DNA of 56,754 nt from Sphingobacteriaceae bacterium (GTDB taxonomy: Bacteria > Bacteroidota > Bacteroidia > UBA7662). Made by a program: the position numbers and the translations under genes. The notes under the pieces are model-generated. The model worked only from the letters and a program-made list of their open reading frames with translations, had not been told where the DNA came from and searched no databases. This document shows, in pieces, positions 35,056 to 47,300 of the stretch; within the stretch, counting starts at the first letter, position 1, and the number at the start of each line of letters is the position of its first letter. The stretch covers positions 1 through 56,754 of the forward strand of contig JAUXNJ010000041.1 of assembly GCA_030682795.1 (NCBI GenBank), written 5' to 3'.

Positions 35056-37908
35056 ATGGCGATTGTATTGAGACGACTTTACCTCCTCCTGATTTTACTT
35101 CTGACCAGCCAAATGGTGCTCGCGCAAAAAACGGGTATAACGGGCACGGTAACGGATGCAAACGATAAATTACCCCTCATTGGTGTAAACGTTATCATTA
35201 AAGGTACCACCTTTGGGGCCTCCACCGATTTTGACGGCAAATACCGCATTGTGGATGTGCCGGCAGGTACTTACAACATTGAAGTGAGCTATCTGGGCTA
35301 CGAAAAAAAGGTGTTTACGGGCATCAAGGTCGAAAAAGGACAAATCCGAACCCTCAACATTCCCCTCGGCCGTAGCTCGCTCACCTTTGATCAAGAAGTG
35401 GTGATTGTGGGCGACAAGCCTTTGGTTGACATTGAACAAACACGCACCGAACAACGTGTTTCGCAAGATGCCATTGAAGCGGCACCCGTGCGGCAGCTGC
35501 AAGGCGTACTCAACACCCAAGCAGGGGTGGTGCTCAATCCCGAAGGCGTGAGCATTCGCGGAGGACGTACCTACGAAACAGCCTTTATCATTGATGGCGT
35601 TTCGGCCACTGACCCCTTGGCGGGTACGGGCTTTGGCATCGACCTCGGCACCAACTCCATCGAAAGTATCGACATTACCACCGGTGGCGGTGATGTGGCC
35701 TTTGGTGATGGTACTTCGGGCATCGTAAAAACCAAAACCCGTTCGGGTGGCGATCGTTGGGAGTACAGCTTTAACCACCGCCGCGACAACCTTGGCTTCA
35801 ACAGCGGTTGGGGCTCGGTGTGGAACAACTCCAATTATGAAGGTACCGTGGGCGGCTCTATCAAAGGCCTTGCCCCCAAGCCCATTCGTATTTTTAGCTC
35901 GTTTAAGGCAGGTTTCGATGACCAGTACTTCCGTACCCCGGCCAATCAGGTGACTTCCTCGCTGTACAACAATCCCCAGTTTTCGCCTTTCCAAGACAAC
36001 CGCTGGGCAGGGATGCTGAAGCTCGATTATGAGTTCAAGCCTGGCATGCGCTTGAGCTTTACCTATTTGCGCTCGCTCACCATCAACCAAGACGTGAACA
36101 TGCTGCGGATCATTGGCAACGACGTGCCGTTTTTGCCGGGCTTCCAGTTTGAGCACATGCTGCAGCCCGATAACGCAAATACCTATACCCACGATACCAA
36201 TTTAGGTACCTTGAATTTTACCCATACGCCATCTAACAAGTTTTCATACACGGTAAATGCCTCGCGCTTGTTCGTAAGGCTTCGGGCCGATGCCAATGGC
36301 CGCGACTGGCGCCCACAAAACGTAGACAGCGAGTTTGACCCGACGAGCATCGTAAATTTCCCGGTGACCTATTTTAATCCGCAAGACAGCCAGGTGTTTG
36401 TGCAGCCTGGTCCCGGTTTGTTCAACAACGGCGGTATCGGCACCTTGTGGCACGACCACTACGTAACCGAATACAGCACTCGATTTACTGGTAATTATTA
36501 CTACAATTCGCGTGGCGACCGCTTGGTGTTTGGTGCCGAGGTAAAGGCGCAAGACATGCTTTGGATTGATATTATTCGTCCTTGGGTGGGTGCCCCCATT
36601 CCTTTGCCAGATGGCAGTGTGAGTCAGAGCTTCCGTTTGGGTGATTATAGCGACGTTTGGCAGGTGAGTCCAACCCGCGGTGCCTTTTACGCCTCCAACA
36701 AAATCAAATACCGTGGTTTGATTGCCGAGTTTGGCGGTCGCCTCGAATATTGGTTCCCTGGTTCCTTCGTCGACGAAGCCATTGCCGACCCACGTTCGCC
36801 TATTCGCGACGAAATCCGCGAAAACTACAAGAAAAACACCCTCAATATTTTTGGCAGCAGCATGAAAATGCGGTTGTTGCCTAAAATTTCGGCTTCCTTC
36901 CCCATCAAGGAAAACCAGGTGATGTTTTTCAACTACAACCACTCCATGATTTTACCGCACCCAAGTTGGGTGTATCAGGGGTTAAATCCTTTGTACCAAG
37001 ACCGCTCTGTGTTGTCGCGGGTGGGTAATCCCGATTTGAACCCGGAGGTAGACATCTCCTATGAACTAGGTGTTCGCTCGCAATTGGGCAGTAACGATGC
37101 CTTAACGGTATCGGCTTACTGGAAGGATAAATACGATTTTATTACCGCCGCCTCGGTACAAATTCGCGACTTCACTGGTCGGGAAGTCACCCGAACCATC
37201 CGCATCAATGCCGACTATGCGCGGGTGCGGGGCTTGGAAGTGACCTATTTGAAGCGCATTGGTAAGTGGTTTGTGGGACAAACCTCGGCTTCTTACATGG
37301 TAGCCACGGGGCAAAGTTCCTCCGCCAATGAAGCACTCAACCAAATTTTGAACACCGGCAACCGCGAGGACACCCGCGAAACCTTTTTGGCTTGGGACAG
37401 TCCGTTCGACATCAAAGGCAACGCCACCTTCACCGTTAACAACAAAAGCGGTTTGTTTGGGGTGAAGGCATTGAACCGCATTTCGTTTTATGTAGAAGGC
37501 GTTTACCGTACGGGCCGCCGCTACACCCCCTTCATTTATCAGGGTGACGAGCCGATTACGGGGAGGCCGATTTACGAGCGTGACCCTAACCCGCAGGCTT
37601 TGTGGTCGGGTTTGGGTGCGAGTCAAAACTGGGTCGACATCAACCTGCGCAAATGGTGGCAATTGAACAAGAAGGTACGGGTGGAGGCTTCTTTCCAGAT
37701 GACCAATGTATTCAACGTGCTCAATACCATCATTCCGAATCCGGTTACGGGTGAAGCCTGGAGGCCTGGCGATCCGGTACCCTCGAACTGGCGCGATCCG
37801 CGCTTTTTAGATCCGCGTGACTTCCGTTCTCGGGGCACGCCGCCTGATAATCCTGCCCGTTATTTGGCAGGGCGCCACATCATGTTTGGCTTAGGGTTGA
37901 AGTTTTAA
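35056..37908 (+). CDS. TonB-dependent receptor with carboxypeptidase-like domain
   Basis: A 950-residue outer-membrane receptor. Signal peptide to about 24 (M-V-L-A-Q). Residues 27-106 are the carboxypeptidase-regulatory-like domain (G-T-V-T-D at 30-34, then P-L-I-G-V-N-V); a TonB-box-like D-Q-E-V-V-I-V-G is near 112-119; the plug (about 125-235) includes V-S-I-R-G-G-R; the rest is the barrel and ends L-G-L-K-F. No SusD-like partner is beside it, so the ligand is not indicated. Terminator follows. Confidence 0.93.
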   Translation: MAIVLRRLYLLLILLLTSQMVLAQKTGITGTVTDANDKLPLIGVNVIIKGTTFGASTDFDGKYRIVDVPAGTYNIEVSYLGYEKKVFTGIKVEKGQIRTLNIPLGRSSLTFDQEVVIVGDKPLVDIEQTRTEQRVSQDAIEAAPVRQLQGVLNTQAGVVLNPEGVSIRGGRTYETAFIIDGVSATDPLAGTGFGIDLGTNSIESIDITTGGGDVAFGDGTSGIVKTKTRSGGDRWEYSFNHRRDNLGFNSGWGSVWNNSNYEGTVGGSIKGLAPKPIRIFSSFKAGFDDQYFRTPANQVTSSLYNNPQFSPFQDNRWAGMLKLDYEFKPGMRLSFTYLRSLTINQDVNMLRIIGNDVPFLPGFQFEHMLQPDNANTYTHDTNLGTLNFTHTPSNKFSYTVNASRLFVRLRADANGRDWRPQNVDSEFDPTSIVNFPVTYFNPQDSQVFVQPGPGLFNNGGIGTLWHDHYVTEYSTRFTGNYYYNSRGDRLVFGAEVKAQDMLWIDIIRPWVGAPIPLPDGSVSQSFRLGDYSDVWQVSPTRGAFYASNKIKYRGLIAEFGGRLEYWFPGSFVDEAIADPRSPIRDEIRENYKKNTLNIFGSSMKMRLLPKISASFPIKENQVMFFNYNHSMILPHPSWVYQGLNPLYQDRSVLSRVGNPDLNPEVDISYELGVRSQLGSNDALTVSAYWKDKYDFITAASVQIRDFTGREVTRTIRINADYARVRGLEVTYLKRIGKWFVGQTSASYMVATGQSSSANEALNQILNTGNREDTRETFLAWDSPFDIKGNATFTVNNKSGLFGVKALNRISFYVEGVYRTGRRYTPFIYQGDEPITGRPIYERDPNPQALWSGLGASQNWVDINLRKWWQLNKKVRVEASFQMTNVFNVLNTIIPNPVTGEAWRPGDPVPSNWRDPRFLDPRDFRSRGTPPDNPARYLAGRHIMFGLGLKF

Positions 37909-37912
37909 AGAG

Positions 37913-37938
37913 AGGCAGGAGCGCATCCTGCCTTTTTT
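37913..37938 (+). terminator. Intrinsic terminator of the TonB receptor gene
   Basis: 8-bp stem AGGCAGGA/TCCTGCCT (37913-37920 with 37926-37933), 5-nt loop and a T run. The T run touches the stop codon of the convergent trmH-like gene. Confidence 0.88.
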
Positions 37939-38467
37939 ATTGACCGAGCTGTTTGTAGCATTCCCACATCAATATCCCCCCGCAAATACTTACATTGAGT
38001 GAATGTTTGGTGCCGGCTTGGGGGATTTCAATCGCTTCGTGGCACAGGCTTAGGGCTGCTTCAGATACCCCTTCTACCTCATTGCCAAACACCAAAGCAT
38101 ATTTTTTATGCACATCAAATTTGTAAAGATGGAGAGGAATGCTGCCGGTGGTTTGTTCGATGGCCACCAATTGGTAACCAGCGGCCGCCAGTTCCTCCAA
38201 AGCCAGTTCGGTGCTGCTAAAATGTTGCCAATCAACGCTTTCTTCCGCCCCCAAAGCCGATTTGTGGATGTCGCGGTGCGGTGGGGTGCCGGTATAGCCG
38301 CACAAAAGCAATTTCTCGAGTCGAAAGGCGTCTGCTGTTCTGAAAAAAGAACCCACATTGTTGAGACTGCGGATGTTGTCGAGCAGGGCCACAACGGGTA
38401 TTTTTTCGCTATTTTTGAAGCCGTCCGCATCGAGGCGGTTGAGCTCATCCATGGATAGTTTTCTCAT
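37937..38467 (-). CDS. TrmH/SpoU family RNA 2'-O-methyltransferase
   Basis: A 176-residue SPOUT methyltransferase without an extra N-terminal domain. N-I-R-S-L-N-N-V-G-S-F-F-R-T-A-D (about 31-46), L-V-F-G-N-E-V-E-G-V-S and the C-terminal I-P-Q-A-G-T-K-H-S-L-N-V-S are the three family motifs that form the knotted SAM site. tRNA or rRNA target unknown. ATG at 38467 sits 13 bp from the divergent mutS start, so the two promoters must lie in each other's coding sequence. Confidence 0.9.
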   Translation of the reverse strand: MRKLSMDELNRLDADGFKNSEKIPVVALLDNIRSLNNVGSFFRTADAFRLEKLLLCGYTGTPPHRDIHKSALGAEESVDWQHFSSTELALEELAAAGYQLVAIEQTTGSIPLHLYKFDVHKKYALVFGNEVEGVSEAALSLCHEAIEIPQAGTKHSLNVSICGGILMWECYKQLGQ

Positions 38468-38480
38468 AAAGTAAAAAGCA

Positions 38481-41093
38481 TTGGCAAAATCAAGTACCGC
38501 AAAGGAAACGCCTTTGATGCAACAATACAACAGCATCAAGGCCAAACATCCGGGGGCCATCCTTTTATTTAGGGTGGGCGACTTCTATGAAACCTTTGGG
38601 GAAGACGCTGTAAAAACGGCGGGCATTTTGGGGATTGTGCTCACCAAACGCTCCAATGGGGCCGCGGCCGACATGGAACTGGCTGGTTTTCCGCACCATT
38701 CGCTCGATACCTATTTGCCCAAGCTGGTGCGGGCAGGTCAACGCGTAGCCATTTGCGAGCAGATGGAGGATCCCAAAACGGTTAAAACCATCGTCAAGAG
38801 AGGGGTAACCGAAATGGTGACGCCTGGGGTGGCTTTCAGCGATAAATTACTCGACCACCGTTCGAACAACTATTTGGCGGCGGTATTTTTTAAAGAAGAC
38901 AGGGCCGGGGTATCGTTTTTAGACGTGAGCACCGGCGAATACATGGTGGGTGAGGGGCCGCTGGCCGAGATTGAAAAGCTGATGCAGAGTTTTAGGCCGG
39001 CTGAAGTCCTCTACCAAAAAAGCATGGGCAAGCAGTTTTTGGCCACTTTTGGCGAAAAATGGTATGCGCATCCCATCGACGATTGGGCATTTACGGCCGA
39101 TTATGCGCGGGAGACCTTGCTCAAACGCTTTGAAACCAGCTCGTTAAAGGGTTTTGGCATCGAAAGTTTGACCATGGGCGTGGTGGCTGCGGGCGTAGTG
39201 CTGCACTATCTAAACGAAACGCAACATCCACAAACCGACCACATTGCCGGCATTTCGCGCATCGATACGGCCGATTATGTGTGGATGGATCGTTTTACCA
39301 TCCGCAATTTGGAGTTGCTCGACCCGGCGCATGAAGGCGGGGTGCCGCTGATACAGGTGCTCGATCATACACGAACGCCTATGGGCGCGCGCATGCTCAA
39401 GCGCTGGTTGGTGTTTCCGTTGAAGCAACTCGATCGCATCAAAGACCGGCAGGAGGTGGTGCAGCACTTTTTTGCACAGTCGGCCTTTGCCAAGCAGCTC
39501 GAAGAGTTGTTAGGACCGGTGGGCGATTTAGAACGCCTGATTTCTAAAGTGGCCGTTGGCCGCATCAATCCCCGCGAAGTGGTGCAGCTGCGTCGTTCGA
39601 TGGGCTTATTTGAGCCTTTGCGCCAGTTGTGTGCGGGCAGCGGACTGCCGCAATTGCTCACCATTGCCGAGCAGCTCAATCCTTGTGCCCTCATTCGCGA
39701 ACGCCTCGAAAGGGAGCTGCAAGACGATGCCCCCATGCTTTTGAACAAGGGTGGGGTGATGGCCGCGGGGGTAGATGCCGAGCTCGATAAGCTGCGGTCG
39801 ATTGCCTATTCGGCCAAAGATTACATGGCCCAGATGCAGCAGCGGGAGATTGAACGCACGGGCATCACTTCCCTTAAAATAAGCTTTAACAATGTGTTTG
39901 GCTTTTATTTGGAGGTTACCAATTCCCACAAAGACAAGGTGCCCGCCGAGTGGATCCGCAAGCAAACCTTGGTGAATGCCGAGCGCTACATCACCGAGGA
40001 GCTCAAGGAATTTGAGGCGCAGTACCTCACCGCCGAGGAAAAAATAGGGGCTTTAGAAGAGAAGCTGTTTGCCAGTTTGGTGACGGCCTTGCACGAATAC
40101 ATCCAGCCCATTCAGCTCAATGCGCAATTGATGGCGCGGCTCGATTGTTTGTTGTCGTTTTACACCTTGGCCGAGTTGCGGAACTACAGTCGGCCTGAGG
40201 TAGACGACAGCGAGATCCTGCACATTGAAGGCGGCCGGCACCCGGTGATTGAAACGCGCTTAGCAGCTGGCGAAGGCTATGTGCCTAACGACATCTACCT
40301 GGATGCCAACAGTCAGCAAATTTTGATGATTACTGGTCCGAACATGGCCGGTAAATCGGCTTTGCTGCGACAAACGGCCCTCATTACCTTGCTCGCGCAA
40401 ATTGGCTGCTATGTGCCGGCCAAGCGGGCGCAGGTTGGTTTGGTCGATAAAATCTTTACCCGCGTGGGAGCAACCGACAATATTTCGTCGGGCGAGAGTA
40501 CGTTTATGGTTGAGATGAACGAAACGGCCAGCATTCTCAATAACATTTCGACCCGCTCGCTCATTTTGCTCGATGAAATTGGGCGCGGCACCAGCACCTA
40601 CGACGGCATCAGCATTGCCTGGGCCATTGCCGAGTACCTGCACGAGCACCCTGTGTACCGCCCGCGGACGCTTTTTGCCACGCACTACCACGAGCTCAAC
40701 GAGATGGAGGCGCAATACGACCGCATTCACAACTTCAATGTGAGTATCAAAGAGCATGGCAATAAAATCATCTTCCTGCGCAAATTGGTGAAGGGGGGCA
40801 GCGAGCACAGTTTCGGTATCCACGTGGCCCGCATGGCTGGGGTGCCGCAAACCGTGGTACGCAAAGCCGATGAGCTGCTGGCGAGCCTCGAAAAGGAAAA
40901 GGCGCGCGGTAATAAAAAACTGCAACGCTCCCGCAAGGAGGAGTTTCAGTTGTCGCTCTTCGAAATAAACGACCCGCAGCTGGCCCAGGCCCGCGAATTG
41001 CTCGAAAAAACCGATATTAACCGCATTACGCCGGTGGAAGCACTGTTTTTGTTGAATGAGCTGAAAAAGGTGATTGGGGAAACAAGTGTTTAA
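38481..41093 (+). CDS. mutS: DNA mismatch repair protein MutS
   Basis: An 870-residue mismatch-recognition ATPase. The mismatch-contact motif F-R-V-G-D-F-Y-E-T-F (Phe-x-Glu) is near residue 30; Walker A G-P-N-M-A-G-K-S at about 618; Walker B L-I-L-L-D-E-I-G-R-G-T-S; then F-A-T-H-Y-H-E-L. Full domain set to the C-terminal helix-turn-helix. TTG at 38481 keeps the usual M-A-K-x-x-x-x-K-E-T-P-L-M-Q-Q-Y start; an ATG at 38517 would lose it. Confidence 0.97.
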   Translation: MAKSSTAKETPLMQQYNSIKAKHPGAILLFRVGDFYETFGEDAVKTAGILGIVLTKRSNGAAADMELAGFPHHSLDTYLPKLVRAGQRVAICEQMEDPKTVKTIVKRGVTEMVTPGVAFSDKLLDHRSNNYLAAVFFKEDRAGVSFLDVSTGEYMVGEGPLAEIEKLMQSFRPAEVLYQKSMGKQFLATFGEKWYAHPIDDWAFTADYARETLLKRFETSSLKGFGIESLTMGVVAAGVVLHYLNETQHPQTDHIAGISRIDTADYVWMDRFTIRNLELLDPAHEGGVPLIQVLDHTRTPMGARMLKRWLVFPLKQLDRIKDRQEVVQHFFAQSAFAKQLEELLGPVGDLERLISKVAVGRINPREVVQLRRSMGLFEPLRQLCAGSGLPQLLTIAEQLNPCALIRERLERELQDDAPMLLNKGGVMAAGVDAELDKLRSIAYSAKDYMAQMQQREIERTGITSLKISFNNVFGFYLEVTNSHKDKVPAEWIRKQTLVNAERYITEELKEFEAQYLTAEEKIGALEEKLFASLVTALHEYIQPIQLNAQLMARLDCLLSFYTLAELRNYSRPEVDDSEILHIEGGRHPVIETRLAAGEGYVPNDIYLDANSQQILMITGPNMAGKSALLRQTALITLLAQIGCYVPAKRAQVGLVDKIFTRVGATDNISSGESTFMVEMNETASILNNISTRSLILLDEIGRGTSTYDGISIAWAIAEYLHEHPVYRPRTLFATHYHELNEMEAQYDRIHNFNVSIKEHGNKIIFLRKLVKGGSEHSFGIHVARMAGVPQTVVRKADELLASLEKEKARGNKKLQRSRKEEFQLSLFEINDPQLAQARELLEKTDINRITPVEALFLLNELKKVIGETSV

Positions 41094-41211
41094 CAATCAG
41101 CAAGCTTGTCAGCTCGGCGCAATCAACGGCATAGGGAGTCGAAGTCGTAAAAGCGCCTCTTTAGAAAGGCCTCAATATGCCCCATTGTTGGAAAATAGTC
41201 CAATTTGTAGA

Positions 41212-41242
41212 TTGAATATCGAGCTGGGATTGTCTAATTTCG
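41212..41242 (+). promoter_or_regulatory. Candidate promoter of the giant secreted-protein gene
   Basis: TTG at 41212-41214, 20-bp spacing, TAATTTCG at 41235-41242 (one mismatch to TAnnTTTG), 87 bp before the ATG at 41329. It lies in the 235-bp spacer after mutS, which shows no other feature. Confidence 0.5.
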
Positions 41243-41328
41243 CATTCTTTAAGCACTGTAGTGGTTTTTAGGTATTCGGCATGTTTTTTATTAAAGCTAC
41301 CCATATTAGCACATTGTATTTCGCCCAC

Positions 41329-44300
41329 ATGAGGTTAGCATTACTAAGTATTTTATTTTTGGCATCAACCCTGGCGGCATTTGGTCAAGGCGATATTGAG
41401 TTTATTACTGCAACCACCTACAATGGTGGAGGAAATAATGTTGGAAGTGCTGTTTTGCCTGCCCCTACCGGAGTTGAAGTAGGTGATGTGATGGTAGTTC
41501 AGTTAACGAGGAATGATAATGGCATCCCAACAGGAGTGCCCGCGGGTTGGACTTTTATTACTTCTCAGAATAATGGCAACAACATTTCTCAACAATTTTA
41601 CTATAAGTTTATTACAACTTCTGAACCTGCAGATTATACTTTCTCCTACGGAAGTAATGTTCGCACCATTGGACATTTGTTGGTTTATCGAAATATAAAT
41701 GCAAAAAGTCCTTTAGTCAATAATGCTTCTACTTCTGGAAGTGATAACGGCAACAATAACCTTGTTGCACCGTCTGTGAATGCGCTAACTACGAATACAT
41801 ATTTATTAGCATTTTTATCTGCACGTTCACAAAACAACGCAACCGATGTTTATATCGATGGGAGTCTAAGTACAAGGGCTTCAGGAATAATAACTGGAGC
41901 GAATAACAATCGTATAGTTAACATAAATGGCGATGAACCAATTGCTGGCACAGGTAATACAGCAACCAAGTCAGGGGGATATACGCCAACAGGTAATACC
42001 CAACCATGGGTCGCCACCAGTCTCCTCCTTCGTCCCTCCAAAATCTTTTACGCTTACCAATCGGGCCTGTGGTCGGAGCCAAACAGTTGGACCCGCGATC
42101 CATCCGGCACCACGCTTTTGAAACCAGAAGTACCGACGCCTTTTGATAGTGTGGTGATTTTGAACGGCCGGGTCATTACACTCGGCGCCAATGTTACAAC
42201 AGCTTCTCTGGGCATCAACATCCAGGCCGGGGCCACGCTGAATTTGCAGAATTTCACCTTAAATACCCTTACAGCCTTGAGTGGTGCTGGGGTACTTCGG
42301 GTAACAGGTGCCACCGCTTACTACCCTAGTGTAAGTGGTACCAATAGTTTTGTGCAAGCAGGAGGCGGTACGGTAGAATACGCCCTCAATGCGGCAACCA
42401 TTGCCTTGCCAACAGGGCCTTTCAACAACCTGGTGTTGCTCAGAGAAAGCTCCAGCGCTGCCACTTATCAACTTACCAATGACCTCACGGTTTTTGGTAA
42501 TTTGAGTATTCAACGAACAGGATCAGCAAATGCTGTTTTGTTAATAGGTAACAGCACAGTAGTGAGAAATTTGGTGGTTGGCGGTAATGTAAGCGTTGCA
42601 GCAGGCTGCAGTATTACCACCGTAAACGCCAATGCCATCCACAATTTAGAAATTGGGGGAGATTTGGTTAACAATGGTGTGATTCGGTTTACCAATCAAG
42701 GATCTCCTAATTATACAGTTGCAACCACTACAGGGGCAGTAAACGTAACTTTCACCGGTAATAGTAGCAATAAAATCGACTGTTTTGGCACCACCGATTT
42801 TTACCGATTAGTACTTAACAAAGGGGTAGATCAAACCTTTGTGTTGACAGTTAATTCCACGAATGTTGCTAATTTCGGATTGTATGGTCCCAACAACCAG
42901 TCCAACACAGGTGTAGATCCTAATCCAACCATTCTCAAAGCACTTTGGATACAAAATGGCACCTTGCGACTGCGGGAAAACATCAGCGTTCCTTCTTTGA
43001 CGTCTGGTGGTAACGACTTTTTTGTGCCCTTGAATGGTGCTTTGTGGGTGGATGGAGCAACCGTTACTTCTACCAACATAGTTACGGGCAATACAGGATT
43101 TACAATTATCGGAAAACTTTTAGTTTCGGCAGGGGAGTTAAATTCTGCGTCATCAGCAGGTATTGTTTACCGGCAAGATGCGCAGATCATTGTAACAGGA
43201 GGATTGGTTGATATCGGGCAGTTTCGTAGATCTGGTGCATCTGGAAATTTTCGTGCCTCCTACAATCAATCTGGTGGGTTAGTGATTGTACGCGGTGGGG
43301 AAGACAACAACGGGTTTGCCCGTTTTGGATTACCCGATGCTGATTGCGCCTTTACCATGTCGGGCGGCGAATTACGTATTAGTAGCCCTACCACCCTAAA
43401 TCCCGGTGGTGCCTTTGGCATTCAGGTGTCCCCCTTGAATTATAATGTCACAGGCGGAACAATCCGCATCACCTCCAATACCGCCAATTTAGCCCGCATA
43501 AATACAAGCGGACCGATTTTTAACCTGATTTTAGAGCGCACGGGCAGCGGTGCCAATTTCGAGCTAAATTCAGATTTAACCATCTTGAATGACATATCGA
43601 TTAACACGACCGCCTCTAACCTTGTTACCAATAATTTTGCACTCAACATCCGCCGAGATTTTACCATTGCCGCTGGAACAACCTTTACGCCAGGCACCTC
43701 TACCATAACTTTTAATGGGGCGTCCAGGCAAGCTTTTACCATCAATGGGGCTATTTCTGGCACCATTCATAACTTAACCGTTAACAAATCGGCCGACACC
43801 TTACAGCTTTTAGGGAGCTTGTCGACCTTGGAGGTAAACAACAGCTTTTCGCTTTTGTCGGGGGTGTTGAACGACAATGGCAAAACTGTTGAGATTCGGG
43901 GGCCTTTAAACTTGAGCGGTATCCATATTGGGACTGGAAAATTACAGTTAACAACCGCGATATCGCGCAATATCAGCGGAAGTGGTAGTGGAGTGGTGCA
44001 AAACCTAGAATTATCGGGTCCTGCCTCCAATACCACCTACACCCTTCAGGCGCCGTTGCGCATTAAGGGCGCACTTACCTTCATTGCGAGCGGGGGCAAC
44101 CAACGCATCTTAGATATCCAGTCTAATAACCTTTTGTTGGATACCAATGCAAGTGTTACTGGCAACAATACCACCCGTTTTATACGCACCAATGGTTTGC
44201 AGTCGGCAGGTGGCGTTACCAAATTCTACGACGGCAATACATTTACTTTTCCGGTGGGTACCACCACCAGTTATGCCCCAGCCACCATTGCTTTTGATGT

Positions 44301-47300
44301 AAATCCCGCTACGCGTGGAAGCATTACGGTGAGGCCGGTTAATTTTGAGCACCCTAACGTCACCATTAACAATCGGTCGCTCACCTATTATTGGCGGGTG
44401 ACTCAAAATGGATTTGTATTGGGTAGCGCCAAGGTGATTCACAATTATACCTATCCGCAAGCCAATGTGGTAACCGGCACGGGGATTACAGAAGATGGCT
44501 ATGTATCGGCTCGTTTCGATGCTAGCAACAATGGTTGGGTGGTAGGTACAAGTGCCGATGTAAACGAAACTACCAATGAAATTACCTTGGCATCTGCCAC
44601 TTTTGAAACATCTATAACGGGTGATTACACAGCGGGCGACAACGCTCCTGACAATCCCTTTGGAACCGTTACGATTTATTACAGCTACCAAAGCGGTCCG
44701 TGGAACAACCTAAGTACGTGGTCTATAGCAGGACATACAGGTACCCAGGTACAACCGGTATCGATTCCCAACGCCAACAGCATCGTACGTATTGGAAATG
44801 GAACGAATGTTTTTCATACCGTGAACGTTACCGCAAATGCTGCCCTTTCGGGAAGTTTGGTGATTGCTTTTGGATCTACGCTTGATTTGCAACAAACAAC
44901 AGGACACAACTTTGGAGCCATTGATGGAGAGTCTGTGGCGGGCAGCGGTCGTTTACGAATTGACAGGAGTGGGGCCACTTACATTTTTCCAAATGGCGAT
45001 TTTGGCGACTTTATCGGCAATAATGGTGGTGAAATGGAGTATTACAACAGCACAACGAATGCTGTAAACTTGCCGGCAGCGCCCGTTCAGTATAAAAATC
45101 TCACCATCAATGCCCAAAATACAGGGATCATTACTTTTCCTGCTACCAATTTGGTGGTGTTAGATACATTAAAATTTAGCTCGGCCAGTACCCGACAAGT
45201 TTACTCATACAATACTGCGGCAGTAGGAGGAAATATCACCGTTAATAAAGATTTAAAAGTACAGGGCGGCATTTTTGAAATCCGCAACAACGGAAATGCC
45301 CGCAACATTACAGTGCTCAGGAATGTAGAAGTGGCCGCGGGCGCTATTTTTAGAATTGAAGGAGGTGGCACCGCCACGACGCATGCCTTAACAGTGGGAG
45401 GTAACATTACCAATAATGGCACTTTCGATCTTTGGCAATCGGCTACACTTCTCATTAATTTGTTGGTAAATGGCACCAATGAAGCCCTGTTAACAGGTAC
45501 CAATGGATCGGCAACTACGGAGTTAGGTAATTTAACAGTTGATAAAGGTTTGAATTGTGCAAGCGGTTTTAGGGTGAATGTGTTAGGGACTTTCACCACG
45601 CAATCGAATAGCTGGCTGACCTTATCAAAAGGATATTTTGATTTTGCGCGAACTACAGGAGCAATTACGCTTACCAACACTGCGGTTGCTTTTGATATTC
45701 CTGCAAATACTTGTTTGATTTTGAGTGGTGCCGGTGCAACAATCAATGTAGGCAACGTCGCAAGCAATGATGCAGATTTAAATTTGAGAGGCTTGTTGCG
45801 CATATCAAATGGCACGTTTAACGTTGGAAATGCGGCCAATAATACGAACAACGATATTGAAATTGCTTCAGCTGGTAACCCAGAATTAGAAGTGTCGGGA
45901 GGGGGAGTGCTCAACGTAAATGGACAAATTCGTCGCTCCTTGGTTACACAATCAGGAGCGCTCATCTACAAACAAGCAGGAGCCAGTAATGTAACCATCC
46001 GTGGGCGCAACCACAACAATACCCGTGGTAAAATTGAGGTGCTTAATCAGGGTGCTTATTTTGAAATGGGCGGCACTGCCCAACTTAACATCAATACAGG
46101 AGGTGCTACCACTTATGCAGATTTATATGTAAGGCCAGACAGCAGCTTGGTAACGGGAGGCACTGTACGGCTTACGCCGCTCACTGCTGGTGGATCAGAA
46201 ACTTTTACTTTCGATGTTACCTACAGCTTTTACAACCTCGAAATCATCAGGAATGGTGGCTCAGGTACTTCTACAGTGAATTTGTTTGTGAATAACCTCA
46301 CGGTTAACAACGATTTTACACTAGGTGCAGGCGGCATCATCAACACCAATAATTTGAATGTACGAATCGGTGGTAATTTCATAAAATCGGCTACTGCAGC
46401 GCAATACAATGGTGGTACTTCAACGGTAACCCTGTTTGGCAATGCCGCCCAAATTAGTGGCGATTTTACCACCCAGTCGTTTCACCAGCTCACCATCGAT
46501 CAAAATGCAACGGTTACCCAACAGGCATCGAGTCCCATTCGTGTGCTCAATACCCTCGAAATCAGAACAGGAGCTACCCTCAACGATAATGGAAATGCCA
46601 TACAATTACGTGGCAACGTAATTAATAACGGCATCCACACTTCTCCTTCTAATAGTGCAAGTAACACCTTGGTTTTTGAAGGTGTCAATTTGCAGTCGAT
46701 CACAGGAACGGGTGTTTTTGGTAATCTCGTACTCAACAACAGCAATAACTTATTATTGAATAATTCCATTACCATCAATAGGCAATTAAGCATGACCTTT
46801 GGTTTGATCGATTTGGGAGCTAATCGTATTAGTTTTGGCGAAAATGCTACCATAACGGGTTCTTTTAGTACTACGCGCATGCTCAGGTCTAATGGGGTTT
46901 TGAGTGATGCAGGGGTCACCAAGGCTTGGAATGGTACAGGTAGCTTTACTTTTCCGCTTGGAGTAAGCGGAAAATACACGCCTGCAACCATCAATGTGAC
47001 GGCTGCTACTAATCCAGGGACAGTTAATATAAGGGTTGTGAATGTGAAACATCCAAGCACCCGCGATGCGGCTGATTTACAACTGAATTATTACTGGCAG
47101 GTTGATACCACTGGTTTCGCAGGCGGAGTAACCGCTACCCATACTTACACTTACGCGCAAAGTGATGTAACAGGTACTGAAGCCAATTATCGGGGAGGAA
47201 GATTTTTGTTTCCTAATTGGTCGCCGCTGCTCGGCATTGTTGGTGCAGTAAATGCAAGTACCAACGTAATTACTTTAACAGGTGTTAATTATCTTGGTGG

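Noticed and set aside
35170-36192. 340-codon open frame on the minus strand in the TonB receptor gene
   Set aside because: The plus strand encodes clear receptor plug and barrel motifs; the antisense frame has no recognisable domain.
35056-37908. Polysaccharide utilisation locus (SusC/SusD)
   Set aside because: Neither TonB receptor has a SusD-like gene, glycoside hydrolase or regulator beside it.
44110-44691. Minus-strand open frames inside the giant gene
   Set aside because: Several appear along the gene because Asn/Thr-rich codons leave few stops in antisense; none shows a domain or a start signal.
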